DNA from: DAIOHQ01 sp036744635
Lineage (GTDB): Bacteria; Planctomycetota; Phycisphaerae; Tepidisphaerales; Tepidisphaeraceae
Direction: 5' to 3'
Assembly (NCBI GenBank): GCA_036744635.1
Contig: DAIOHQ010000228.1
Coordinates: 1-7,904 of the forward strand
Length of the DNA: 7,904 nucleotides
Shown one piece after another: positions 1 through 6,489 of this stretch (position 1 is its first letter; every line of letters starts with the position of its first letter). The notes under the pieces are model-generated. The model was not told where the DNA came from. It saw only the letters and a list, made by a program, of their open reading frames with translations, and searched no databases. The translations under genes and the position numbers were made by a program.

Positions 1-10
1 CTCCCTCGAT

Positions 11-30
11 CATGGGCTGGAAGCCCCATG
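11..30. repeat. Imperfect palindrome, REP-like copy A
   Basis: Arms CATGGG (11-16) and CCCATG (25-30) are exact reverse complements, and the inner CT/AG bases can extend the stem around a GGA loop if one C is bulged. The central CTGGAAG is identical to the core of the hairpin at 2490-2508, while the arms differ in a compensated way. It lies about 145 bp upstream of the cyclase start and outside any convincing gene. No T-run follows it, so it does not look like a standard intrinsic terminator. I infer a REP-like interspersed palindrome; two copies in one window are suggestive, not proof. Confidence 0.5.
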
Positions 31-175
31 TCACGAAACGCGGAATCGCGCACGGTCGTTTACTGGCAGCGCGCACCCTGGAAAGTTTGCAGGGTGGAGC
101 GTCGGGGTGATTAAGGTGGAAGTGGTGGGTGCCGATAAACAGGAAGTCGCCTTTGTCTGTCTGATGAGAATTTGA

Positions 176-2398
176 ATGATGGGATCGCCCAATCGGATCA
201 ATTTGACGCTGATTGAGCAGACCGAATCGTCGGCGCTGGTTCTCGAAGCCAACCGGCTTCTGAGAGAAAGTGAAGAGCGGTTTCGGCGGCTGGTCGAGAT
301 TGCGCCCGATGCGGTGTTCCTGCACGATATGACCGGTCGGGTGCTGGATGCGAATACTCGCGCGTGTGAGAGCCTGGGGCACACGCGTGAAGCGCTTCTG
401 GGGATGCTGGTTTCCGACTTCGAATTGGATTTTGAGCCGCCGGAGCTTGCGCGGCGATGGGGATCGCTTGGGTCGGACGAGACGCTGACGGTTAAGGGGC
501 GGCACCTGCATCGGGACGGAACTATATCGCCGGTGGAGTCGCGGATTTGTCTGATCGAGATTGGCGGGCGGAAAGCGGTCCTGGCGAACGTTCGTGATAT
601 GGGGGAGCGGGAGAAATCGCAGCAGCGGATTCGCGAAAGCGAAGAGCGTTTTCGAACTGCGTTTGATCATGCGACGATCGGGATGGCGATCGTGGGGATC
701 GATGGCCGGTTCATTCAGGTGAATCAGTCGCTGTGCAGGATCGTGGGATATGGTTTGGAAGAAATGCTGTCGCGCGATTTTCAGTCCATCACGCACCCCG
801 ATGATCTGCAGGCGGATCTGGTATACGTGCAGCAACTGCTGGCGGGCAAGATCGCGGATTATGAAATGCTCAAGCGGTACATTCATCGCGATGGCCGGTT
901 GGTATGGGTGTCGCTGAACGTGGCGCTGGTGCGCGGGGAAAACGGCAAGCCGCTGTATTTCATTTCTCAGATCCAGGACGTTACGGCGCGTACGCAGGCT
1001 GAGGATGCGCTGCGGGCGAGCGAGGAAGAGTTTCGGGCGACATTCGAACTGGCCAGCGTCGGGAAGTTACAGATCGATCTGCGCACCGGCCGGATCGTGC
1101 GGGTGAATGCCAAGTTGTGCCAGATTTGCGGGTACTCGGCCGATGAGCTGGTTCGCATGACATTTACCGACCTGACGCACCCTGACGATGTCGAGGAAGG
1201 CCGCCGGGTCGCGTTAAAAATGTTGCGGGGCGAGGTCAAAGAATACAGCGCGGAAAAGCGATATGTGCGGAAGGATGGGCGGGTCATCTGGGCGACGATC
1301 AATGCCGCGTCGCTTCATGATGGGAACGACCGGCCCATCAAATCGGTGGTGACGGTGCAGGATGTGACCGAGCGGAAGATGGCCGAGTATCTTGAAAGAG
1401 ATCGGCGGCGGGTGCTTGAGATGGTTGCGCTGGATGCGCCGATCGAAAAAGTGTTGAGCAAGCTGGCCTCTTCGGTGGAATTTCAGGTGGACTTTCCCGC
1501 GGCGGTGATCGCACTGCAAGACGGACTTTTAACCATCCACGCGCCGAGCCTGCATGCGGATTGTTTGAGTGCTTTGGAGGACGATCGGCTGGCCCTGGCG
1601 GCGGGGCTTTCCAGCTCGGCGTGGTCCGATCCGAGCAGCTGCGGGGTCACGCACATCGCGACCGAAGACCTGTGGGTCAAGGTGCGGGCGGTGGCCGCCC
1701 CGCAGGGATTTCGATCGTGCTGGACCTATTTGCTGCGATCCGGGGATCGTGCGCCCAACGGTCTGCTGCTGGTGTTCTCGCGGCGGGAGGGGCGGCCTTC
1801 GCCGGCGGAATTGCAGGTGCTGCGGACGGCTGGCGATCTGGCGCGCATCTGCATCGATCACCATACGACGACCCGGCAGCTTGCGCATCTGGTGCGGCAT
1901 GATTCGCTGACGGGGTTGCCGAACCGGGTGTTCTTTCAAGATCGGCTCCAGCAGGCCATCACGCTGGCGGGACGGTCGGGCAAGCCGCTCGCGCTGTTGG
2001 CCCTGGATGTGGATCACTTCAAGCAGATCAACGACACGCTGGGCCACGATGCGGGGGACTCGATTTTGCGGCAGTTTGCCGAGCGGATTCGTGCGCAGCT
2101 TCGCCAGACTGATACGATCGCGCGGATGGGCGGGGATGAATTTATGATCGTTCTCCCTGAGCTACAGGAAGCGCAAGGGGCAGTGGTGGTGGCGGCGAAG
2201 CTGGTGGAGTGTTTGCGGGAGCCGTTCCGGGTTTGCGGGACGGATCTGGTGGTTACGGCGAGCATCGGTATCGCGGCGTTTCCGGTCGACGGAAGCGATG
2301 CGACCGCACTTCAACGTACGGCGGATGAGCAGATGTATAAGGTCAAAAGAGCGGGGCGGGATGGGTATTCGATGGGCGGGGCGAGTTGTGAGTTGTGA
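176..2398 (+). CDS. PAS-PAS-PAS-GAF-GGDEF sensor diguanylate cyclase
   Basis: This 740-residue protein is a probable cytoplasmic diguanylate cyclase making c-di-GMP from two GTP. No membrane segment or signal peptide is visible. Three PAS/PAC units lie at about 30-145, 155-275 and 280-402; each starts with an S-box-like helix (ESEERFR, ESEERFR, SEEEFR), and the second and third carry THPDD and an RY..(H/R)KDGR-type PAC motif. A GAF domain follows at about 410-565, with SCG at 488-490 and SCW at 514-516, as in GAF domains of GGDEF/EAL regulators. The GGDEF domain spans about 570-733: HDSLTGLPNR at 575-584, the metal/substrate segment DVDHFKQIND at 611-620, and the intact active site GGDEF at 652-656. 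RQTD at 643-646 is exactly five residues upstream, the position of the RxxD inhibitory site, so product feedback is expected. No EAL domain follows. ATG at 176 directly follows an in-frame TGA and has no clear Shine-Dalgarno; ATG at 179 is equally possible. The last residues (SCEL) and the stop come from a heptamer repeat array. Confidence 0.95.
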   Translation: MMGSPNRINLTLIEQTESSALVLEANRLLRESEERFRRLVEIAPDAVFLHDMTGRVLDANTRACESLGHTREALLGMLVSDFELDFEPPELARRWGSLGSDETLTVKGRHLHRDGTISPVESRICLIEIGGRKAVLANVRDMGEREKSQQRIRESEERFRTAFDHATIGMAIVGIDGRFIQVNQSLCRIVGYGLEEMLSRDFQSITHPDDLQADLVYVQQLLAGKIADYEMLKRYIHRDGRLVWVSLNVALVRGENGKPLYFISQIQDVTARTQAEDALRASEEEFRATFELASVGKLQIDLRTGRIVRVNAKLCQICGYSADELVRMTFTDLTHPDDVEEGRRVALKMLRGEVKEYSAEKRYVRKDGRVIWATINAASLHDGNDRPIKSVVTVQDVTERKMAEYLERDRRRVLEMVALDAPIEKVLSKLASSVEFQVDFPAAVIALQDGLLTIHAPSLHADCLSALEDDRLALAAGLSSSAWSDPSSCGVTHIATEDLWVKVRAVAAPQGFRSCWTYLLRSGDRAPNGLLLVFSRREGRPSPAELQVLRTAGDLARICIDHHTTTRQLAHLVRHDSLTGLPNRVFFQDRLQQAITLAGRSGKPLALLALDVDHFKQINDTLGHDAGDSILRQFAERIRAQLRQTDTIARMGGDEFMIVLPELQEAQGAVVVAAKLVECLREPFRVCGTDLVVTASIGIAAFPVDGSDATALQRTADEQMYKVKRAGRDGYSMGGASCEL

Positions 2399-2417
2399 GT
2401 TGTGAGTTGTGAGTTGT
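2383..2417. repeat. Heptamer tandem array GAGTTGT x5
   Basis: Five perfect head-to-tail copies of GAGTTGT (reverse strand ACAACTC) run from 2383 to 2417 without a mismatch, followed by TTTT. The cyclase stop TGA (2396-2398) spans the second and third copies, so the last four codons are repeat-derived. Because 7 is not a multiple of 3, reading through the array gives TGA within 21 bp in any frame; an array of this kind therefore ends any ORF entering it. The pattern recalls the heptameric short tandem repeats described in cyanobacteria, but a link is only an analogy. Copy number may vary between strains. Confidence 0.9.
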
Positions 2418-2437
2418 TTTCGGGGGACTTCTTGCGG

Positions 2438-2447
2438 NNNNNNNNNN
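2438..2447. other. Assembly gap (10 N)
   Basis: Ten N bases interrupt the intergenic region between the convergent cyclase and DUF1552 genes. A fixed run of ten usually marks a scaffold join of unknown or estimated length, so the true spacing, and whether more repeat or hairpin copies are missing, cannot be read here. It is bracketed by repeats: the heptamer array ends 20 bp to the left, and a perfect 10-bp palindrome CCGGCGCCGG (2461-2470) and the hairpin at 2490-2508 lie to the right. Such structures often break short-read assemblies. Confidence 0.97.
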
Positions 2448-2489
2448 TCCCACATCTCACCCGGCGCCGGACCCGAAGCGTCCGCGACC

Positions 2490-2508
2490 CACGGCCTGGA
2501 AGGCCGTG
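2490..2508. repeat. Perfect hairpin, REP-like copy B
   Basis: CACGGCCT (2490-2497) and AGGCCGTG (2501-2508) form a perfect 8-bp GC-rich stem with a GGA loop (TCC on the other strand). It sits between convergent genes, 37 bp past the DUF1552 stop and about 90 bp past the cyclase stop. No U-tract follows in either direction, so it is not a textbook intrinsic terminator, though it could stabilise or define 3' ends of both transcripts. It shares the CTGGAAG core with the palindrome at 11-30, and its arm differences are compensated on both sides of the stem. This supports a REP-like repeat family rather than a gene-specific terminator. Confidence 0.65.
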
Positions 2509-2545
2509 CCACTTAAATGCAATGGCGCTGAATCTCGCAGGTCGT

Positions 2546-3913
2546 TCAGGCCAATTCCTGGAGGGGGCCGGTGCCGTCACCGAGGGAGGTGGTTGGCGCG
2601 CCGAAGCGATCGAGCATGGACATCCATAGGTTATTGAGCGGGGTTTCGGATGGGGCGCGCATGTAGCGGCCGGACTTGATGGTGCCGCCGCCGCGGCCGA
2701 CGAGGAGGACGGGGAGGTCTTCGTGGGCGTGGCGGTTGGGGTCGGCGATGGCGCTGCCGTAGGCGACCATGCAGTTATCGAGCAGATTGCCGTCGCCTTC
2801 TTTTATGGATTTGAGCTTCCTGGTGAGGTAGGCGAGCTGCTGCATGTGGTAGATATTGATCGCTTTGATCTTGGCGATGTTTTCGGGCTTGCCCTGGTGG
2901 TGGGAGATGGAGTGGTGGCCTTCAGTGACGCCGGCGGAGCGGTATTTCTGTTCGCTGCCTTCGCGGCCGATCATGAAGGTGACGATGCGGGTGACATCGG
3001 TCTGGAAAGCCAGGACCATCAGATCGCACATCATGTGAATGTGGTCGGTGAGATCGGCGGGGACGCCTTCGGGGCGCGAGACATCTTCCGGAAGTTCCAC
3101 GGCGGAGAGTTTTTCGGAGCGGGTGATGCGCTGTTCGAGCTCGCGGACGCCGGTGAGGTATTGATCGAGCTTCTGGCGATCGTTGCCGCCGAGCTTGCGA
3201 TTGAGGGTGTTGGCGTCTTCCAGGACGGCATCGAGCACGCTGGTGCGCAGCTCGTTGCGGGCGAGGGTTTCGGGATCGTTGGGCTGATCGGAGAAGAGGC
3301 GGTTGAAGACGGCCTTGGGGTTTACTTCGGTGGGCAGCGGGGTTGTGGCGTTGCGCCAAGCGAGTGTGTGTTCGTAAACGCAGGAGTAGCCCGAGTCGCA
3401 GTTGCCCGCGCCGCGGTAGCCTTCAATGGCGATTTCGAGGGAGGGGAAGCGTGTTTTTTCGCCCAGGCGACGGGCGGCGATCTGGTCGGCTGATACGCCG
3501 GCCCGGAAGTTGGCCCCGGCGGTTTTCTTGGGTTGAGCGCCGGTGAGGAAGGCGCCACCGGCGCGGGCGTGGTCGCCGCCGCCATCGCCATTGGCGCGGG
3601 CTTTGTCGCAGGTGAGGCCGCCCAGGACGAGCAGGTCGTCGCGGTGCTCGGCCATGGGCTCGAGGCAGGGGGTCATTTCGTAATCAGCACCGGGAGTTTT
3701 TGGCATCCAGTAGGGCATATACGCCCCATTGGGGACGTAGAGGAATGCCATACGACGCGGGGCGAGGGCGGCAGCCGCACCCGAGCCGGCAGTGGCTGCG
3801 CCGGGAACGGCAGCGGCGGCGGCCTTGGAGACCATCGCGTCGAGCAGGGGCAGCGTCATGGCCGTCCCGATACCGCGAAGGACTGCACGACGCGAAATCC
3901 CTGGGTAGCTCAT
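2546..3913 (-). CDS. Tat-exported DUF1552 (HXXSHH) protein
   Basis: This 455-residue protein belongs to the DUF1552 (HXXSHH motif) family, related to the DUF1501/sulfatase-like proteins of planctomycetes; its reaction is not known to me. The N-terminus has a twin-arginine signal, SRRAVLRGIG (7-16), then a hydrophobic stretch and an Ala-rich segment to about residue 50, so export of a folded, possibly cofactor-bearing protein by Tat is likely. The family motif reads HSISHH at 334-339. Conserved-looking C-terminal segments are YGSAIADPNRHAHEDLP (385-401) and TPLNNLW...GDGTGPL (424-451). The histidine clusters suggest metal binding (inference). The start ATG overlaps the stop of the upstream cytochrome gene as ATGA (3910-3913), and GGAG lies 7 nt upstream, so the pair is probably translationally coupled. 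Length and ends look complete. Confidence 0.93.
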   Translation of the reverse strand: MSYPGISRRAVLRGIGTAMTLPLLDAMVSKAAAAAVPGAATAGSGAAAALAPRRMAFLYVPNGAYMPYWMPKTPGADYEMTPCLEPMAEHRDDLLVLGGLTCDKARANGDGGGDHARAGGAFLTGAQPKKTAGANFRAGVSADQIAARRLGEKTRFPSLEIAIEGYRGAGNCDSGYSCVYEHTLAWRNATTPLPTEVNPKAVFNRLFSDQPNDPETLARNELRTSVLDAVLEDANTLNRKLGGNDRQKLDQYLTGVRELEQRITRSEKLSAVELPEDVSRPEGVPADLTDHIHMMCDLMVLAFQTDVTRIVTFMIGREGSEQKYRSAGVTEGHHSISHHQGKPENIAKIKAINIYHMQQLAYLTRKLKSIKEGDGNLLDNCMVAYGSAIADPNRHAHEDLPVLLVGRGGGTIKSGRYMRAPSETPLNNLWMSMLDRFGAPTTSLGDGTGPLQELA

Positions 3914-6333
3914 TGCGATTCTCCGGTGGCGGTTCTCATCTGAAACGGATCGCTCTTAACGATCTCGGTCAGAAGGGTTGAAAAGCGATAATCGTTGCGG
4001 GCCAGCTCGGACATGATCTTGTCGACTGCCCGTCTATCGTAATACTCCAACCCGCGTCCCGTTGCGTAGGTCAGCATTTTTTCGGCGACGCAGCGGACGA
4101 AAAGGGTCTTTTTGGCTTTTAGAAGCTGTTTGAGGCCATCGGGACCGTTGAAGGTTTTGCCGTCGGGGAGGGTGCCGGACGCATCAATGGAGGCTTGGCC
4201 GTCTTTATCGCGCCAGACACCGATGGCGTCGAAGTTCTCGAACGCGAAGCCGATGGGATCCATGCGCTGATGACAGGAAGCGCACAGCGCGTTGGCACGG
4301 TGCTGTTCCATGACTTGGCGGAGGGTGCCGGTCAGTTGCTTTTGTTCATCGAGGGCGGGGACATCTGGCGGTGGTGGGGGCGGGGGGGTGTTGAGAATCT
4401 GTTCGAGAATGAATTTGCCGCGTTTAACCGGGGAGGTGCGGGTGGCGTTGGAAGTGAGAGTGAGGACGCTGGCCTGGGTTAGAATTCCGCCGCGATTGAG
4501 GGGGGCTTTGACGCGGACGAATTTCTTGCCCTTCACGCCATCTATGCCGTAGTGCTTGGCGAGCTGGCCATTGACGAAGGTGAAATCGGCATCCAGCAGA
4601 TCGAGGATGCGGCGGTCTTCGCGAACGATGGCCTCGAAGAACAGGTCGCTCTCGCGGATCATGGCGTTGCGAAGATTGTCGTCGAAACTGGGGAACTGCT
4701 TTGGATCGGGGGAGGAGATCTCCAGCTTGCGGAGGGCGAGCCACTGCTCGGCAAAGCCGTAGAGGAAGGAGACGGACTTGGGATCCTGCACCATGCGATG
4801 AAGCTGGGCATCGAGATGGGTGCGGAGCTCGCCTTTGGAGGCGAGTGACATCAGCTCGTCATCGGGGGTGCTGTTCCAGAGGAAGTATGAGAGACGGCTG
4901 GCGAGTTCGTATTCGTTGATGGCGTAGGTTTCGCCTTCTTTAGCGCCGGGCGGATCGAGCTCGACGCGGAAGAGGAAGTTGGGCGAGACCATGACGCGGT
5001 AGAGGGCGGCCCGCATGCACAGCTCGAAGCGATTGCCCTTGGAAGTCGCGGCATCGTAGATGCGCAGGCAAGCGTCGACCTCCTGGGGACGGACAGGGCG
5101 GCGATATGCCTTCGATGCGAAGCGCGTGATAATTTGCGTGGCGGCATCGCGTGGGGCGAGGCCGGGGTCGTGGGCCATCAGGCGTTTGTGCGCCTCGGGA
5201 AGCTCGGGGGGCGGGGGATCGAAGGGGCCTTCGACTTCAATTCCCTGGAGGAAGAGGATGCGCGTCCGGCCATCGCTGACAGGGGGCTGCTGGCCGAAGC
5301 GGCGCGGTTGGCCGTTGGCGTTGAGGGCAGGTTTGGTTGCGGGTTGTGTGGCCGCGAGTGCGGGCTCGGTTGTGGGGAGCGTGGTGGGTGCGGGGAGTTT
5401 GAAGGGATTGAGGAATGCTACACCGACGCGGGCGGTGCCGGGCTTCATGCGGAGGCGGGCCTGGATGGTCATCGACCGGCCCTTGGGGTTGGGGACTTCG
5501 AATTCTTTGAGATCTTTGCCGGCTACGCGGATCATGGCGCGGACGGGTTCATCGCCGATCTGATCGCCGGAGACGCGGGCGCGGATGATGTAGTCGCCTT
5601 CGTCGAAGGAGATGGTTCCGCCGAGCTCGGATTTGGTGGCGGTGGCATTGAGGCGGATGGCGCCGATCTGCGAGCGGGTGGGCTTGGGGGGATCGAGGAT
5701 GACGATGCCCTGTTCCAGCACCTGCTCGGCGGCGGAGAGATATTTTTCCAGGAGCAACGGGGTGACCGAAAGCACGTCGCCGATGTTGTCGAAGCCGTAG
5801 CCGACGTCATCGGCGGGGAAATCGTCGGCGGGTTTGAAATCGATGCCGACCAGGTCGCGGATGGTGTTGTTGTATTCAGTCTTATTAAGGCGACGCATCG
5901 TCACGCGGCCGGGGTTGGGCTTGGCGGTCCGGTCGAAGCGATCAAAGACTCCTCGGATGGCGGTGAGGGTGGAATCGGTTTCATCTTCTTTGGGCTGCGG
6001 CCGTTTGGCGGGCGGCATCTCGTGGGTTTCCAGCATGTGCTGAACGCTGTCCCACGTTTTTCGGTCGGAATAGACGGAGAGATCATCCTTAAACTGATCG
6101 AAGGACAGATCGGCTTTGGACTTACCATTGCCGTGACAGGCGAAGCAGTGTTTGGTCAGGTAAGGAAGTATCTGGCCCTGATAGGAGTAGATCTGCAGGC
6201 TTGGGGCGGCCTGGATTGCCGGGGTTTGAGCAGGGGGCGCGGGGGGCGAATTGTCGGCGGGCTGCGCGCAGAGGATGAAAGGTACAAATAGAAGGGTGGA
6301 TAGCAGGGCAAGTTGAGGGCGGACGGATCCCAT
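3910..6333 (-). CDS. Planctomycete-type cytochrome c protein (PSCyt1, DUF1587/1595/1592/1588/1585)
   Basis: This is a large exported c-type cytochrome of the planctomycete DUF1592 family, 807 residues from the chosen start. Residues 1-24 form a Sec-type signal (basic MGSVRP, hydrophobic QLALLSTLLFVPFIL, probable cut after LCA). The PSCyt1 domain follows at about 45-115 with heme site CFACH at 63-67 and a candidate axial-ligand Met in EMPP near 106. DUF1587 is at about 143-207 (RRLNKTEYNNTIRDL), and a beta-rich region with a Pro/Thr/Ala linker at about 225-390. DUF1595 is at about 396-458, DUF1592 at 472-597, DUF1588 at 612-709 with a second CxxCH (CASCH, 684-688) before MDPIGFAFENFD, and DUF1585 at 728-801. 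A seven-proline run lies just before 657. Two covalent hemes are therefore expected, implying a periplasmic electron-transfer role with the downstream DUF1552 protein (inference). The frame extends to ATG 6405, but that start puts 24 extra residues before the signal peptide; neither start has a strong ribosome binding site. Confidence 0.93.
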   Translation of the reverse strand: MGSVRPQLALLSTLLFVPFILCAQPADNSPPAPPAQTPAIQAAPSLQIYSYQGQILPYLTKHCFACHGNGKSKADLSFDQFKDDLSVYSDRKTWDSVQHMLETHEMPPAKRPQPKEDETDSTLTAIRGVFDRFDRTAKPNPGRVTMRRLNKTEYNNTIRDLVGIDFKPADDFPADDVGYGFDNIGDVLSVTPLLLEKYLSAAEQVLEQGIVILDPPKPTRSQIGAIRLNATATKSELGGTISFDEGDYIIRARVSGDQIGDEPVRAMIRVAGKDLKEFEVPNPKGRSMTIQARLRMKPGTARVGVAFLNPFKLPAPTTLPTTEPALAATQPATKPALNANGQPRRFGQQPPVSDGRTRILFLQGIEVEGPFDPPPPELPEAHKRLMAHDPGLAPRDAATQIITRFASKAYRRPVRPQEVDACLRIYDAATSKGNRFELCMRAALYRVMVSPNFLFRVELDPPGAKEGETYAINEYELASRLSYFLWNSTPDDELMSLASKGELRTHLDAQLHRMVQDPKSVSFLYGFAEQWLALRKLEISSPDPKQFPSFDDNLRNAMIRESDLFFEAIVREDRRILDLLDADFTFVNGQLAKHYGIDGVKGKKFVRVKAPLNRGGILTQASVLTLTSNATRTSPVKRGKFILEQILNTPPPPPPPDVPALDEQKQLTGTLRQVMEQHRANALCASCHQRMDPIGFAFENFDAIGVWRDKDGQASIDASGTLPDGKTFNGPDGLKQLLKAKKTLFVRCVAEKMLTYATGRGLEYYDRRAVDKIMSELARNDYRFSTLLTEIVKSDPFQMRTATGESQ
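3921..3924 (-). promoter_or_regulatory. Shine-Dalgarno GGAG of the DUF1552 gene
   Basis: On the minus strand GGAG is followed by 7 nt and then the ATG at 3913. It lies inside the last codons of the preceding cytochrome gene, whose TGA overlaps this ATG. Good spacing plus the ATGA overlap fixes the DUF1552 start and supports re-initiation or coupled translation. Confidence 0.7.
4367..4388 (+). other. G-rich tract with 7-G homopolymer inside the cytochrome gene
   Basis: The plus strand carries G runs of 2, 2, 2, 5 and 7 separated by one or two bases. The tract encodes, on the minus strand, the proline run between DUF1592 and DUF1588 of the cytochrome protein. It meets a loose two-tetrad G-quadruplex pattern on the template strand. 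The G7 run is prone to replication slippage or sequencing indels, either of which would frameshift the last quarter of the gene. The frame is intact here. Confidence 0.45.
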
Positions 6334-6489
6334 TGACCCTAATGTAACCCGTATTTGCAGGGCTGTCTTGAAGAGAATGCCCCAAAACTTGCAAAATCCG
6401 GCCATTATCCGCCGAAGTGGAGCGGCTGATCCCGCGAAGATGATTTCGGCAGCCCGTTATTTGCATCGACTTCGCAACCGGTTTCAGCC

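Noticed and set aside
87..115. Possible promoter for the cyclase (TTGCAG, 17-bp spacer, ATTAAG)
   Set aside because: The -10 box matches the consensus at only about half its positions, and planctomycete promoters are poorly predicted by this consensus.
2..175. Open plus-strand frame running directly into the TGA before the cyclase ATG, possibly a broken N-terminal part
   Set aside because: It is in frame with the cyclase, but its 57 codons have no recognisable domain, they contain the palindrome at 11-30, and the cyclase already begins with a normal leader before its first PAS domain.
31..384. Minus-strand open frame of 117 codons overlapping the cyclase start
   Set aside because: Ser/Arg/Thr-rich antisense translation with no motif; it overlaps the first PAS domain of a well supported gene.
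2723..3493. Plus-strand open frame of 256 codons antisense to the DUF1552 gene
   Set aside because: Low-complexity Gly/Val/Ala-rich translation with no motif; the minus strand carries a clear DUF1552 protein over the same bases.
5134..6291. Long plus-strand open frame of 385 codons antisense to the cytochrome gene
   Set aside because: It is Gly/Ala/Asp-rich with no recognisable domain and lies wholly opposite a strongly supported multi-domain gene. High GC at third codon positions often opens the antisense frame.
6434..6475. Inverted repeat GCGAAG/CTTCGC between the RDD and cytochrome genes as a terminator
   Set aside because: The arms are only 6 bp, the loop is about 30 nt and no U-tract follows; this is expected by chance in GC-rich DNA.
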